Assembly (NCBI RefSeq): GCF_000226255.1
Contig: NZ_AGFG01000019.1
Location: 62,001-126,000 of the forward strand
Direction of reading: 5' to 3'
Length of the DNA: 64,000 bases
Source: Desulfovibrio sp. A2
GTDB lineage: Bacteria > Desulfobacterota > Desulfovibrionia > Desulfovibrionales > Desulfovibrionaceae
A program made the translations under genes and the position numbers. Within the stretch, counting starts at the first letter, position 1, and each line of letters begins with the position of its first letter. Below the pieces are notes generated by a model, which was not told the origin of the DNA, made no database searches, and saw nothing but the letters and a program-made list of their open reading frames with translations. Shown here piece after piece: positions 25,132 through 33,965 of this stretch.

Positions 25132-25932
25132 TCACTCCTTGTTGGTTTTGCGGGTTATCCGCTCCGAGAGCATGACCAGGATGACGGTGGCGCAGAGCGC
25201 CAGCGTTGACAGCGCGTGGATTTCGGGGGTCACGCCGCGCCGCACGGTGGCGTAGATGTACAGCGGCAGGGTGACCGAGGTGGGCCCGGCGGTGAAGAAG
25301 CTGATGACGAAGTCGTCCAACGAAAGGGTGAAGGCCAGCATGGCCCCGCCCACGATGCCGGGCTTGAGCAACGGCAGCATGACGTGCCGCATGATGTAGG
25401 CGTTGTCGGCGTACAGGTCGCGCGCGGCTTCTTCGATGTCGGTGGAAATGGAGGCCAGCCGCGCCCCCACCACCAGCGCCACGAAGGACACCTGGAAGGT
25501 CACGTGGCCGATGACCATGTTCAGCATGCCCGGCTCGAACACCGAGAACACCAGGCGCAGCAGGCCGAAGGCCACGGCCAGCGCGGCGGCGAAGACGATT
25601 TCCGGCGTCACCACGGGCAGGTGCAGGTTGATGTCGAGCATTGCGTACACCCGGCGCGACCAGGGGTAGCGCTTCAGCCCGATGGCAAGCACCGTGCCCA
25701 GCACCGTGGCGATGATGGTGGACACCCCGGCCAGGAACAGGGTGTTCCACGCGGCCTCCAGGATCTGCTCGTTGGCGAACAGGCGCTGGTACCACTTCAT
25801 GGTGAAGCCCTGCCAGGTCAGTCCGAAGCGCGAGGCGTTCACCGAATACACGGCGATGGCCAGCAGCGGCACGTACAGGAAGGCCAGCGACCCCACGGCC
25901 AGGAAGGGGACCAGCCAGTGAAAGCGCCTCAT
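25132..25932 (-). CDS. potC: Polyamine ABC transporter permease PotC
   Basis: Inner-membrane permease of 266 residues with six predicted helices, starting MRRFHWLVPFLAVGSLAFLY. The coupling loop is EEAARDLYADNAYIMRHVMLP, and the protein ends LVMLSERITRKTNKE. The ATG overlaps the potB stop (ATGA). A longer apparent frame upstream is a shadow of potB. It pairs with PotB and PotA to import polyamines. Confidence 0.93.
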   Translation of the reverse strand: MRRFHWLVPFLAVGSLAFLYVPLLAIAVYSVNASRFGLTWQGFTMKWYQRLFANEQILEAAWNTLFLAGVSTIIATVLGTVLAIGLKRYPWSRRVYAMLDINLHLPVVTPEIVFAAALAVAFGLLRLVFSVFEPGMLNMVIGHVTFQVSFVALVVGARLASISTDIEEAARDLYADNAYIMRHVMLPLLKPGIVGGAMLAFTLSLDDFVISFFTAGPTSVTLPLYIYATVRRGVTPEIHALSTLALCATVILVMLSERITRKTNKE

Positions 25933-26840
25933 GCCACGCCCCCTTCCCCGCCCTTGGTGCGGTGAATGTGCAGGCCCACCAGGGTCAGCACCATCAGCGC
26001 AAGGCTTACCGCCGCGCCGAAGGGCCAGTCGCGGCTGGTGCCGAACTGCTGCTGGATCAGGTTGCCCACCAGCATGTACTTGGCCCCGCCCAGCAGGTCG
26101 GGCACCACGAACATGCCCATGGCCGGAATGAAGGTAAGCGTGATGCCCACGGAAAGGCCGGGCACCGTCTGCGGCCAGATGGCGTGCCAGAAGATGCGCG
26201 CGGGCCCGGCGTACAGGTCTTTCGCGGCCTCCACCAGCGCCCAGTCCAGCTTTTCCACGTTGGCGTACAGCGGCATGGCCACGAAGGGCAGGAAGGTGGC
26301 CACCATGCCGAGGTACACGGCGAACGCGCTGGGGTAGAGCGGCGATCCGTCCGGAATGATGCCCAGCACGGCCGCGAATTTTGCCAGGGGCAGTTGCGGG
26401 GCCAGCACCAGCAGCCACGCGTAGGCCCGGATGACCAGGTTGGTCCAGAACGGGATGATGATCAGGGTCAGCCAGAAATAGCGCTTTTCCGGCGCGCGGT
26501 TGGCGATGTGAAAGCACAGCGGGTAGGCCAGCAGCACGCACACCAGCGTGGTCCAGAAGGCCACCCACACGCTGCGGAACAGAATCCACAGGTAGTCGGC
26601 CGACCAGCCGTAACTGCTGTAGCCCATGAGCCGGGTGAAGTTGTCCAGCGAGAACACCCACTCGATCTGCCCGTAGTCGCCGCGCGTGGTCATGCTGACC
26701 ACGATCAGCAGCACGCTGGGCAGCGCGAGAAAGAGCAGTATCCACAACATGCCCGGCGCGGCCAGGTACATGCCCCGGCGGATCAGCCGCAGGCGGGTGG
26801 TGAGTTCGCCGTTCCAGACGAGATGGTGTTGGCTACTCAT
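25929..26840 (-). CDS. potB: Polyamine ABC transporter permease PotB
   Basis: Inner-membrane permease of 303 residues with six predicted helices (GMLWILLFLALPSVLLIVVS is the first). The EAA-type loop is VEAAKDLYAGPARIFWHAIW. The start overlaps the potA stop by eight bases and the end overlaps potC, so the transporter genes are translationally coupled in the order A-B-C-D. Confidence 0.93.
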   Translation of the reverse strand: MSSQHHLVWNGELTTRLRLIRRGMYLAAPGMLWILLFLALPSVLLIVVSMTTRGDYGQIEWVFSLDNFTRLMGYSSYGWSADYLWILFRSVWVAFWTTLVCVLLAYPLCFHIANRAPEKRYFWLTLIIIPFWTNLVIRAYAWLLVLAPQLPLAKFAAVLGIIPDGSPLYPSAFAVYLGMVATFLPFVAMPLYANVEKLDWALVEAAKDLYAGPARIFWHAIWPQTVPGLSVGITLTFIPAMGMFVVPDLLGGAKYMLVGNLIQQQFGTSRDWPFGAAVSLALMVLTLVGLHIHRTKGGEGGVA

Positions 26841-27855
26841 GCAGGGGCACCAGCGCGCTCGGCAGCAGTTCGATCCATATCTCGTCGCCCTTGGCGATGC
26901 CCCGGCGCGGCGCGGCGCTCATGCGCAGGTTGCCGGGCTCCAGCCACACCTCCACCCTGTCGCCCCGGTAGAACGCCTCGCTCACGCGGGCGCGCAGCCC
27001 GTTCACCGCCGGGCGCTCCGGGTGGAACACGATGTTCTCGGGCCGGATGGCCAGTTCTCCCTGTTCCCACGTGGGCGGGCTGTCCAGCCGCAGCAGGCCC
27101 AGTTCCGTCTCCACGCCGCCCTCGGCGCGCCGACCGGCGATGATGTTGGCCTTGCCCAGAAAGTCGGCCACGTAGCGGTTCACCGGGCGCTCGTACAGTT
27201 CGCGCGCGGGGGCGCACTGCACCACCCTGCCCTGGCGCATCACCGCGATGCGGTCGGACACGGTCAGCGCTTCTTCCTGATCGTGGGTGACCAGGATGAA
27301 GGTCTTGCCCAGCTTCTGCTGCAACTGGCGCAGCTCGGCCTGCACGGCGTGGCGCAGCTTGGCGTCCAGCGCGGACATGGGCTCGTCCAGCAACAGCACC
27401 TCCGGCTCGTTGACCAGGGCGCGGGCCAGGGCCACGCGCTGCTTCTGGCCGCCGGAAAGCTGGCTGGGCAGGCGGTCCTTTTTGTCTTCCATGTGTACCA
27501 TGGCAAGGGCGGCCATGACCTTTTCCGTCACCACCGAGCCGGTCAGGCGGCGTGAGCGCATGCCGAAGGCCACGTTCTCGAAAAGGGTCAGGTGCGGGAA
27601 CAGCGCGTAGCTCTGGAACACGGTGTTCACGTTGCGCTCGTTGGCGGGCAGCGTGGTCACGTTGCCGCCGGTCAGCATCACCGTACCCGAATCGGGCAGC
27701 TCCAGCCCCGCGATGATGCGCAGCAGGGTGGTCTTGCCGCAGCCCGAAGGCCCCAGCAGGGTGAAGAATTCGCCGCGCTCGGTGACCAGGTCCACGTTGT
27801 GCAGGGCCTCCACCTCGCCGTAATTCTTGTAGATGGCGTATGCCTCAAGACTCAT
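26833..27855 (-). CDS. potA: Polyamine ABC transporter ATPase PotA
   Basis: A 340-residue ATPase with Walker A GPSGCGKTT, Q-loop TVFQSYALFPHLTLFENVAF, signature LSGGQKQRVALARAL, Walker B VLLLDEPMSALD and H-loop LVTHDQEEA. The C-terminal ~100 residues form the TOBE-type regulatory domain (LAIRPENIVF) found in PotA. The preceding gene, the succinate-semialdehyde dehydrogenase, ends 21 bases upstream, which puts uptake and catabolism in one transcript. Confidence 0.94.
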   Translation of the reverse strand: MSLEAYAIYKNYGEVEALHNVDLVTERGEFFTLLGPSGCGKTTLLRIIAGLELPDSGTVMLTGGNVTTLPANERNVNTVFQSYALFPHLTLFENVAFGMRSRRLTGSVVTEKVMAALAMVHMEDKKDRLPSQLSGGQKQRVALARALVNEPEVLLLDEPMSALDAKLRHAVQAELRQLQQKLGKTFILVTHDQEEALTVSDRIAVMRQGRVVQCAPARELYERPVNRYVADFLGKANIIAGRRAEGGVETELGLLRLDSPPTWEQGELAIRPENIVFHPERPAVNGLRARVSEAFYRGDRVEVWLEPGNLRMSAAPRRGIAKGDEIWIELLPSALVPLHE

Positions 27856-27876
27856 GCGTGCTCCTTCCGGATGGGC

Positions 27877-29253
27877 TTAGCCGACCCACACGGTCTTGAC
27901 GTTCATGAACTCGTGCATGCCGCAGGACCACAGTTCGCGCCCGTAGCCCGAGGCCTTGACGCCGCCGAAGGGCAGGCGCGGGTCGCTCTTGACCTGCCCG
28001 TTGACGAACACCGCACCGGCGTCGATGCGCCGGGCCACGGCCTCGCCCCTGGCCGCGTCGCGCGTCCATACGGAACCGCCGAGGCCGTAGGGGGTGGCGT
28101 TGGCCAGTTCCACGGCGTGCTCCGCGTCGCGGGCACGGGTGACGGCGGCCACGGGGCCGAAGGTTTCCTCGTCGAACACGGGCATGCCGGGGGTTACGCC
28201 GGCAAGGATCACCGGGCGGTAGAACGCGCCAGCCCCGGCTTCCGGACCCGAAACCGGGCCGCCCGCAAGGGTCAGCGTGGCCCCGGCCGCCACGCTGGCG
28301 GCAACGAGGGCGTCGAGTTCCGCGACGAAGGCGGGGCGCGCCAGCGGGCCGAGCTGGGTGGCCGGGTCGTGCGGGTTGCCCATGACCAGCGCCGCCGCCT
28401 TTGTCGCGAAAAGCCGTACGAAGGCGTCGTGCGCCGCGTCCTCGACGATGAACCGCTTGGCCGCGATGCAGGTCTGCCCGGAATTGGCGAAGCGGGCCGT
28501 CACCGCCACGGATGCGGCGGCCTCCAGGTCTGCGTCGGCCAGCACCACGAAGGGGTCGCTGCCGCCAAGCTCCAGCAGGCTGCGCTTCAGGTGGCGTCCG
28601 GCGGCTGCGGCCACCTGCGCCCCGGCCGGGCCGCTGCCGGTCAGGCTCACCCCGGCCACGGCCGGATGGGCGATGACCGACTCCACCTGCCGCGCGCCGA
28701 TGAGCAGCGTGCGGAACGCATGTTCCGGCAGGCCCGCCTCGCGCAGCACCGCCTCTATGACCAGCGCGCACTGCGGCACGTTGGAGGCGTGCTTGAGCAC
28801 CATCCCGTTGCCGGCGGCCAGCGCGGGCGCGGCGATGCGGAACACCTGCCACAGCGGGAAGTTCCACGGCATCACCGCCAGGATCACCCCCAGCGGCTCG
28901 TAGGCGATGTAGGAACGGGCCGCGTCGCTGGGCAGGGGCACGGGGGCCAGGAAGGCGGCGGCGTTGTCGGCGTAGTAGTCGCACACGGCGGCGCACTTGA
29001 CGGCCTCGCCCTCGCCCAGGCTGACGGGCTTGCCCATCTCGTCGGCCATGATGCGGGCCAGGCGGGCGGCGTCGCGCCGCAGGATCTCCGCCGCACCGCG
29101 CAGTACGGTGGTGCGCTGGTCCAGTGCGGCGGCACGCCAGTGCCGCCATGCCGCGCCCGCGTGGTCCAGCGCCGCACGGGTGGCCTCGGGCGTCCATTCT
29201 TCGAAGGTGGCGAGGGTTTCGCCGGTGGTGGGGCTGATGGAAGCGATGGTCAT
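27877..29253 (-). CDS. Succinate-semialdehyde dehydrogenase (Sad/YneI type)
   Basis: Aldehyde dehydrogenase of 458 residues, of the shorter Sad/YneI branch. Motifs: AVMPWNFPLWQVFRIAAPAL, SLTGSGPAG, catalytic Glu in LLELGGSDPFVVL, catalytic Cys in FANSGQTCIAAKRF, DEETFGPVAAV and the family ending (LPFGGVKASGYGRELW). Context after gabT points to oxidation of succinate semialdehyde to succinate. The start overlaps the gabT stop (ATGA). Sequence alone would also allow other small aldehydes. Confidence 0.88.
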   Translation of the reverse strand: MTIASISPTTGETLATFEEWTPEATRAALDHAGAAWRHWRAAALDQRTTVLRGAAEILRRDAARLARIMADEMGKPVSLGEGEAVKCAAVCDYYADNAAAFLAPVPLPSDAARSYIAYEPLGVILAVMPWNFPLWQVFRIAAPALAAGNGMVLKHASNVPQCALVIEAVLREAGLPEHAFRTLLIGARQVESVIAHPAVAGVSLTGSGPAGAQVAAAAGRHLKRSLLELGGSDPFVVLADADLEAAASVAVTARFANSGQTCIAAKRFIVEDAAHDAFVRLFATKAAALVMGNPHDPATQLGPLARPAFVAELDALVAASVAAGATLTLAGGPVSGPEAGAGAFYRPVILAGVTPGMPVFDEETFGPVAAVTRARDAEHAVELANATPYGLGGSVWTRDAARGEAVARRIDAGAVFVNGQVKSDPRLPFGGVKASGYGRELWSCGMHEFMNVKTVWVG

Positions 29254-30572
29254 GCAGCCCCCCGGGCCTTGCCGCCGAAGGTTTCGGCCAGGGCGTCGCG
29301 CAGGATGGCGAGGCCGCGCGCCAGTTCATCGTCGCCAATGACCAGCGGCATCAGCATGCGCAGCACGTTGCTGTGATGACCGCAGGAAAGGATGAGCAAG
29401 CCCTTTTCCAGGCAGCGCGCCACGATGGCCTTGGTCTCCGCCCCGGCGGGCTCGCGGGTGGCGCGGTCGCGCACCAGTTCCAGCGCCAGCATGGGGCCAA
29501 GACCGCGAATGTCGCCGATGCAGTCCATCTCGTCCGCCCACGCGGTGAAGGTGGCCCGCAGCGAATCCCCAAGGGCGCGGCCCCGCTCCAGCAGCCGTTC
29601 CTTCTCGAACACGTCCAGCACGGCCAGGCCCGCGGCGCAGGACACCGGGTTGCCGCCGTAGGTGCCGCCAAGGCCGCCGGGGTCGGGGGCGTCCATCAGC
29701 TCTGCCCGGCCCACCACGGCGGAAATGGGCATGCCGCCGCCAAGGCTCTTGGCCACCAGGGTGATGTCCGCCGCCACGTCGTGCTGCTCCATGGCGAACA
29801 TGGTGCCGGTGCGGCCGACGCCGGTCTGGATTTCATCGGAAATGAAGACGATGCCGTGCTTGTGGCAGAGTTCCATGAGCCGCTTGAAGTAGCCGGGAGG
29901 GGGCACGATGAAGCCGCCCTCGCCGGTCAGCGGTTCCACGATCATGCAGGCCACCTGGTCCGGGGCCACGTGGTCGATGAAGAAGCTTTCCAGGTGTTCG
30001 GCGCAGGCCAGCCCGCATTCGGGGTGGGTGCGGCCCATGGGGCAGCGGTAACAGTAGGCGTAGGGCATGCGGTACACTTCGGGGGCGAAGGGACCGAAGC
30101 CGCGCTTGTAGTTGTTGACCTTGCTGGTCAGGCTCATGGCCAGCAAGGTGCGGCCGTGGAAGCCGGTCTCGAAGGCGATGACGCCCTGCCGCCCCGTGGC
30201 TCGCCGGGCGATCTTGACGGCGTTTTCCACGGCCTCGGCGCCGCTGTTCAGGAACAGTGTCTTCTTGGGAAAGTCGCCGGGGGTCAGCACTGCAAGGCGC
30301 TCGGCAAGGGCCACGTACGGCTCGTACATGGCGATGTGGAAGCAGGAATGCAGCAGCTTTCCGGCCTGGTCGCGCACGGCGGCCACCACGTCCGGGTGGC
30401 AGTGCCCCACGTTGTTGACGCCGATGCCGCCGACGAAATCGATGTATTCACGACCATCAACGTCGCGGATGACCGCACCCGACGCGGATGCGGCGAAACA
30501 GTCGCAGAGGTTCCCGACCCCACGCGGGACGGCGGTGCGACGACGCTCCAGGAGAGAAGAGGAAGTGGACAT
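29250..30572 (-). CDS. gabT: 4-aminobutyrate aminotransferase
   Basis: Class III PLP aminotransferase of 440 residues, first gene of the polyamine operon. The chosen Met (MSTSSSLLERRR) matches family N-termini but has no strong ribosome site. Motifs: DFVGGIGVNNVGHCHPDVV, NSGAEAVENAVKIARR, FHGRTLLAMSLTSK, FISDEIQTGVGRTGTMFAME and the PLP lysine in ITLVAKSLGGGMP. It would transfer the amino group of GABA to 2-oxoglutarate, giving succinate semialdehyde for the next gene's product. A sigma-54 promoter and two upstream dyads control it. Confidence 0.9.
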   Translation of the reverse strand: MSTSSSLLERRRTAVPRGVGNLCDCFAASASGAVIRDVDGREYIDFVGGIGVNNVGHCHPDVVAAVRDQAGKLLHSCFHIAMYEPYVALAERLAVLTPGDFPKKTLFLNSGAEAVENAVKIARRATGRQGVIAFETGFHGRTLLAMSLTSKVNNYKRGFGPFAPEVYRMPYAYCYRCPMGRTHPECGLACAEHLESFFIDHVAPDQVACMIVEPLTGEGGFIVPPPGYFKRLMELCHKHGIVFISDEIQTGVGRTGTMFAMEQHDVAADITLVAKSLGGGMPISAVVGRAELMDAPDPGGLGGTYGGNPVSCAAGLAVLDVFEKERLLERGRALGDSLRATFTAWADEMDCIGDIRGLGPMLALELVRDRATREPAGAETKAIVARCLEKGLLILSCGHHSNVLRMLMPLVIGDDELARGLAILRDALAETFGGKARGAA

Positions 30573-30635
30573 GGATGGTGCCGCCTGTTTCGCAGAATTG
30601 CCCCCCCGCCAGCGCAAGGGGGATGACTGCGTATG

Positions 30636-30652
30636 AGCAAGCAGCGGACCAA
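30636..30652 (-). promoter_or_regulatory. Sigma-54 promoter of the gabT operon
   Basis: The minus strand reads TTGGTCCGCTGCTTGCT. GG (30649-30650) and GC (30637-30638) are separated by exactly ten bases and TT precedes GC, as in the TGGCAC-N5-TTGC consensus. The transcription start would be near 30626, about 54 bases before gabT. A sigma-54 activator gene lies immediately upstream. Confidence 0.75.
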
Positions 30653-30714
30653 CAGGAAAATCCTGTTAAATTCAGGCGAATTACGGAAGCACGTCGCAGA
30701 CGCAAAAACAGTTA

Positions 30715-30732
30715 TGATTCTATTTTGAATCA
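30715..30732. promoter_or_regulatory. Proximal activator dyad (UAS1)
   Basis: TGATTC-TATTTT-GAATCA, exact 6-bp arms with a 6-base AT spacer, centred about 98 bases upstream of the predicted transcription start. It has the same arms and spacing as the site at 30772. Confidence 0.65.
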
Positions 30733-30771
30733 ATAAAACAGATAACATGCTTAATTAAATTATTATCACTG

Positions 30772-30789
30772 TGATTCTTTATTGAATCA
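30772..30789. promoter_or_regulatory. Distal activator dyad (UAS2)
   Basis: TGATTC-TTTATT-GAATCA, exact arms identical to UAS1, 57 bases further upstream (centre about -155). Paired sites at this distance are the usual layout for sigma-54 enhancer-binding proteins. Confidence 0.65.
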
Positions 30790-31071
30790 AAATTACCATA
30801 TCACATAAAAGTAATTTAATGGATTAATGCGCTTTTTTTCTCCACAGCCTGAACAAACAAGAAAGCCCAAAAACATGGCGCCTCGAAATTAAACCGTTAT
30901 ATTTTATGGTATTATTCTGTTAATAAATGAAATTACAAAAATGTTTCATAGGAGAACTTTAATCGGGAACGCAGCGCTTGTTCAGCGCGTGCCCGTCTAC
31001 GCATGCAGGGGATTACGCGCAGCAGTGTATTCTTTCGGCATGTTATACGAAACACAAAAAACACAAAATTG

Positions 31072-32583
31072 TCACTCCTGCCCAACGCGCACGCCGGGCC
31101 TGCCCTTGCCGCGTTCCGGCAGGCGTACGCCGTGGCGGGCCATCTTGCGCACAACCGTAGGCTGGCTGACGCCCAGGTACTCCGCCATCTGCCGGGTGGT
31201 GCGGCAGCGCGCGGCGGCCTTGAGCAGCAGTTCCCGCTCCACCGCCGCCAGTTCTTCCTCCAGCCCGGCCTCGCCCCCGGCGGCCCCGGCGGCCCCGGCA
31301 AAGGACGGCCGGGTTCCCAGCGTTTCGGCCAGCACTGCGTCCAACTGGTCCCCCTCGGCGATGACCACGGCCTTCTTGAGCAGGTTGGACAGCTCCCGCA
31401 CGTTGCCCGGGAAGGGATGAGCCTGCAGCAGGCTCATGGATACCGGTGTCAGCCGTTTGCTGGTGCGGAATTCGCCGTTCAGTCGGTCCAGTTCGCGCTG
31501 GGCCAGGGCCAGCATGTCCTCTGGCCGTTCGCGCAGCGGGGGGATGCGCACCACGTAGGTGGACAGCCGGTAGTACAGGTCCTGCCGGAAGCGCCGCCCG
31601 GCGGCTTCCCGCTCCAGGTCGCGGTTGGTGGCGGTGACGATGGCGCAGTCCACGGAGCGCGGCTCACGCCCGCCAAGGGGGTAATATTCGCGCTCATCCA
31701 GGCATTTCAGCAGCTTGGCCTGCACCTCCTGGGGCATGTCGCCCACCTCGTCCAGAAAGAAGGTGCCGCCGCGCGCCAGTTCCAGCAGCCCGGCCCGGGC
31801 CTCTTGCGCGCCGCTGAATGCCCCGCGCTCGTAGCCGAACAGTTCCGCCTCGAACAGCGCGGGCGGCAACGCGGCGCAATTCACCTGAATGAACGGCCCC
31901 TCGGCGCGCGGCCCGTGCCGGTGCAGAAACTTGGCCAGCAGCCCCTTGCCGGTGCCCGATTCGCCCAGGATGAGCACCTCGGGCGCATCCAGCCGGGCCA
32001 GCTTCAGGCAGGTGGACAGCACCTGGCGCATCTCCTTGCTTTCCGCCACGATGTCCCGGTCCGCCAGTTCCAGCAGCTTGAGTTCGGTCAGTTCCTCCTC
32101 GGCCTTGCGGAAGGCGCGGCGGGTTTCCTCCATGGTGTCGCGCATGTTGCGCAGGTCGGTCACGTCGCGCTCGTGCACCACCACCAGCGAAATTTCACCG
32201 GTTTCGTCGAACACGGGAATGCCGGTGACGAACAGGTGCCGCCCGGTGCGGCCCGCCTGCTGCACGAAGCCCACCTGCCGCCGGTGTTGCAGCACCTCGA
32301 TGCTGGCCGAACGGTCCACGATGCCCAGTTCCACGATGGCCCGCACGTCCAGCCCCAGCACTTCTTCCGCGCGGATGCGGTTGAGCGCCAACGAGGTCTT
32401 GTTCACGTCCAGCACGGTGCCGTCGCCCGCCGTGATCCAGATGCCGTCACTGGCCGAATCGAAGGCCGCGCGCAGGCGGCGCATCTCGGCCCGGCAGGCG
32501 GCCAGTTCGTGGACGGACGAGGCATCGGCGGAACCGGGTTCGGCGGCGACGCCCCTGTCGCGGGTACGGGATGATCTGGTCAT
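31072..32583 (-). CDS. PAS-containing sigma-54 activator, probable regulator of polyamine catabolism
   Basis: Enhancer-binding protein of 503 residues. The ATG at 32583 follows GGAG. A PAS-type sensor domain covers about residues 40-150 (RLRAAFDSASDGIWITAGDG), then a short helical linker. The AAA+ domain follows, with Walker A GESGTGKG, the sigma-54 contact loop GAFSGA (Ser for the more common Thr), Walker B GGTFFLDEVGDM and FPGNVRELSNLLKKA. A Fis-type HTH lies at the end (TTRQMAEYLGVSQPTVVRKM). It lies directly upstream of the gabT sigma-54 promoter on the same strand, so it is the natural activator of that operon. The PAS ligand is unknown; a polyamine, GABA or semialdehyde signal is inference. 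Confidence 0.92.
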   Translation of the reverse strand: MTRSSRTRDRGVAAEPGSADASSVHELAACRAEMRRLRAAFDSASDGIWITAGDGTVLDVNKTSLALNRIRAEEVLGLDVRAIVELGIVDRSASIEVLQHRRQVGFVQQAGRTGRHLFVTGIPVFDETGEISLVVVHERDVTDLRNMRDTMEETRRAFRKAEEELTELKLLELADRDIVAESKEMRQVLSTCLKLARLDAPEVLILGESGTGKGLLAKFLHRHGPRAEGPFIQVNCAALPPALFEAELFGYERGAFSGAQEARAGLLELARGGTFFLDEVGDMPQEVQAKLLKCLDEREYYPLGGREPRSVDCAIVTATNRDLEREAAGRRFRQDLYYRLSTYVVRIPPLRERPEDMLALAQRELDRLNGEFRTSKRLTPVSMSLLQAHPFPGNVRELSNLLKKAVVIAEGDQLDAVLAETLGTRPSFAGAAGAAGGEAGLEEELAAVERELLLKAAARCRTTRQMAEYLGVSQPTVVRKMARHGVRLPERGKGRPGVRVGQE

Positions 32584-33024
32584 GACTGCTCCGGGCATGG
32601 GTGAAACCTGTCGCGGCAAACGCGACATCCGACGGGCGCGGGCTTTTCATGGCGGCATGCGGCCGCCACCAGGAGCCGGCACAGCGCACCGCCGCGCCCG
32701 CATCCTGCTTCTAGCGCACCCCTCGTCCAACCGGCAACGCCGTGCCTTGCGCTCCACCCCCCAAAGAGCACTACGAATTACGAAAATTGTAAACAGACAT
32801 ACATTCTTTCATTTCGGCAACATGCCCCAACCTTTGGGGCAGATTCCGGCCCTTTTCCCCCTTTGTCCCATAAAATTTTCATTTGAAGCCGGGGTGGCGC
32901 GGGTCTAGGTTCGGGCCGTCGCGCCCGGCGCGCCCCACTCCCCACGCGGAGCCACGAGACCGCCTGCGCCCACGCCCAACCGCCCCACAACACCACACCG
33001 CGCCCGACACCGCCGGAGGATCGC
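32584..33024. other. Divergent intergenic region between the activator and aguB
   Basis: No gene in 441 bases. An AT-rich block (about 32765-32885) must hold the promoters, but no sigma-54 -24/-12 pair with correct spacing and no copy of the TGATTC/GAATCA dyad was found here. The aguB unit therefore appears to be controlled differently. Confidence 0.5.
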
Positions 33025-33963
33025 ATGGCCGAAGTCATCGTCGCCGCCACCCAGATGGCCTGCACCGACAACGAATCCCGCAACATCGACCGCGCCTGCG
33101 AACTGGTGCGCGAGGCCGCCGCCCTTGGCGCGCACATCGTGCTGCCGCAGGAACTGTTCTCCGGCCCATACTTCTGCAAGGACGAACTGCCCCGGCATTT
33201 CGCGCTGGCCCGCACGCTGGACGAAAGCCCGGCCGTGCGCCGCATGTCGGCCCTGGCCGCCGAGCTTGGCGTGGTCATTCCGGTGAGCTTCTTCGAGCGC
33301 TCCAACCAGGCCTACTACAACTCGCTGGCCATGATCGACGCCGACGGCAAGGTGCTGGGGCTGTACCGCAAGTCGCACATTCCGCAGGGGCCGGGCTACG
33401 AAGAGAAATACTACTTCACCCCCGGAGACACCGGGTTTCGCGTCTGGCGCACCCGTTACGGCACGGTGGGCGCGGGCGTCTGCTGGGACCAGTGGTTTCC
33501 GGAATGCGCCCGGTCCATGGCGTTGCTGGGGGCCGACGTGCTGCTCTACCCCACGGCCATCGGGTCCGAACCCGCCGACCCATCGTGCGATTCGTCCGGC
33601 CACTGGATGCGCACCATGCAGGGGCACGCCGCCGCCAACATGATGCCGCTGGTGGCGTCCAACCGGGTGGGCAAGGAGTTCGGACAGGGCTTTTCCATGA
33701 CCTTCTACGGTTCTTCGTTCATCGCCGGGCCGCAGGGCGAACTGGTCCGCCAGGCCGGACGCGCCGAAGAAGGCGTGCTGACGGCGGCCTTCGACTTCGA
33801 GGCCATCCGCGCGCAGCGCGCCGGGTGGGGCCTGTTCCGCGACCGCAGGCCCGACCTGTACCACCCGCTGCTGACCTTCGACGGGCTGGACGGCATGCCC
33901 GGCGAAGAAGATGGATGCGGGTGCGGATGCGACGAAGGCTGCGGCTGCGGCGGGGGGGAATAA
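33025..33963 (+). CDS. aguB: N-carbamoylputrescine amidase with Cys-rich tail
   Basis: Nitrilase-superfamily amidohydrolase of 312 residues that converts N-carbamoylputrescine to putrescine, CO2 and ammonia. The catalytic triad is visible: Glu43 (IVLPQELF), Lys116 (LYRKSHIP) and Cys153 (GAGVCWDQWFPE). GYEEKYYFTPGDTGF is typical of AguB. GGAGG precedes the ATG. The last ~17 residues form an unusual Gly/Cys tail (GCGCGCDEGCGCGGG) not needed for the nitrilase fold. It follows the agmatine deiminase step encoded on the other strand and is read together with the amidohydrolase two bases downstream. Confidence 0.93.
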   Translation: MAEVIVAATQMACTDNESRNIDRACELVREAAALGAHIVLPQELFSGPYFCKDELPRHFALARTLDESPAVRRMSALAAELGVVIPVSFFERSNQAYYNSLAMIDADGKVLGLYRKSHIPQGPGYEEKYYFTPGDTGFRVWRTRYGTVGAGVCWDQWFPECARSMALLGADVLLYPTAIGSEPADPSCDSSGHWMRTMQGHAAANMMPLVASNRVGKEFGQGFSMTFYGSSFIAGPQGELVRQAGRAEEGVLTAAFDFEAIRAQRAGWGLFRDRRPDLYHPLLTFDGLDGMPGEEDGCGCGCDEGCGCGGGE

Positions 33964-33965
33964 CC

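Larger units (their letters stand above)
30573..31071. other. Control region of the polyamine operon
   Basis: A 499-base stretch between the activator stop and gabT, very AT-rich from 30660 to 30950. It carries the sigma-54 promoter (30636-30652) and two matching dyads (30715-30732, 30772-30789). A short GCGCT/AGCGC hairpin lies at 30974-30988, but no clear terminator for the activator gene was seen. No coding frame is supported. Confidence 0.65.

Noticed and set aside
32584..33024. Sigma-54 promoter for aguB
   Set aside because: The candidates (for example near 32690 and 32832) have wrong spacing or lack the TT before GC.
32883..33965. Plus-strand frame running through aguB into the amidohydrolase
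   Set aside because: The part before 33966 is out of frame with aguB, which carries the full nitrilase motifs; the amidohydrolase starts at its own ATG.
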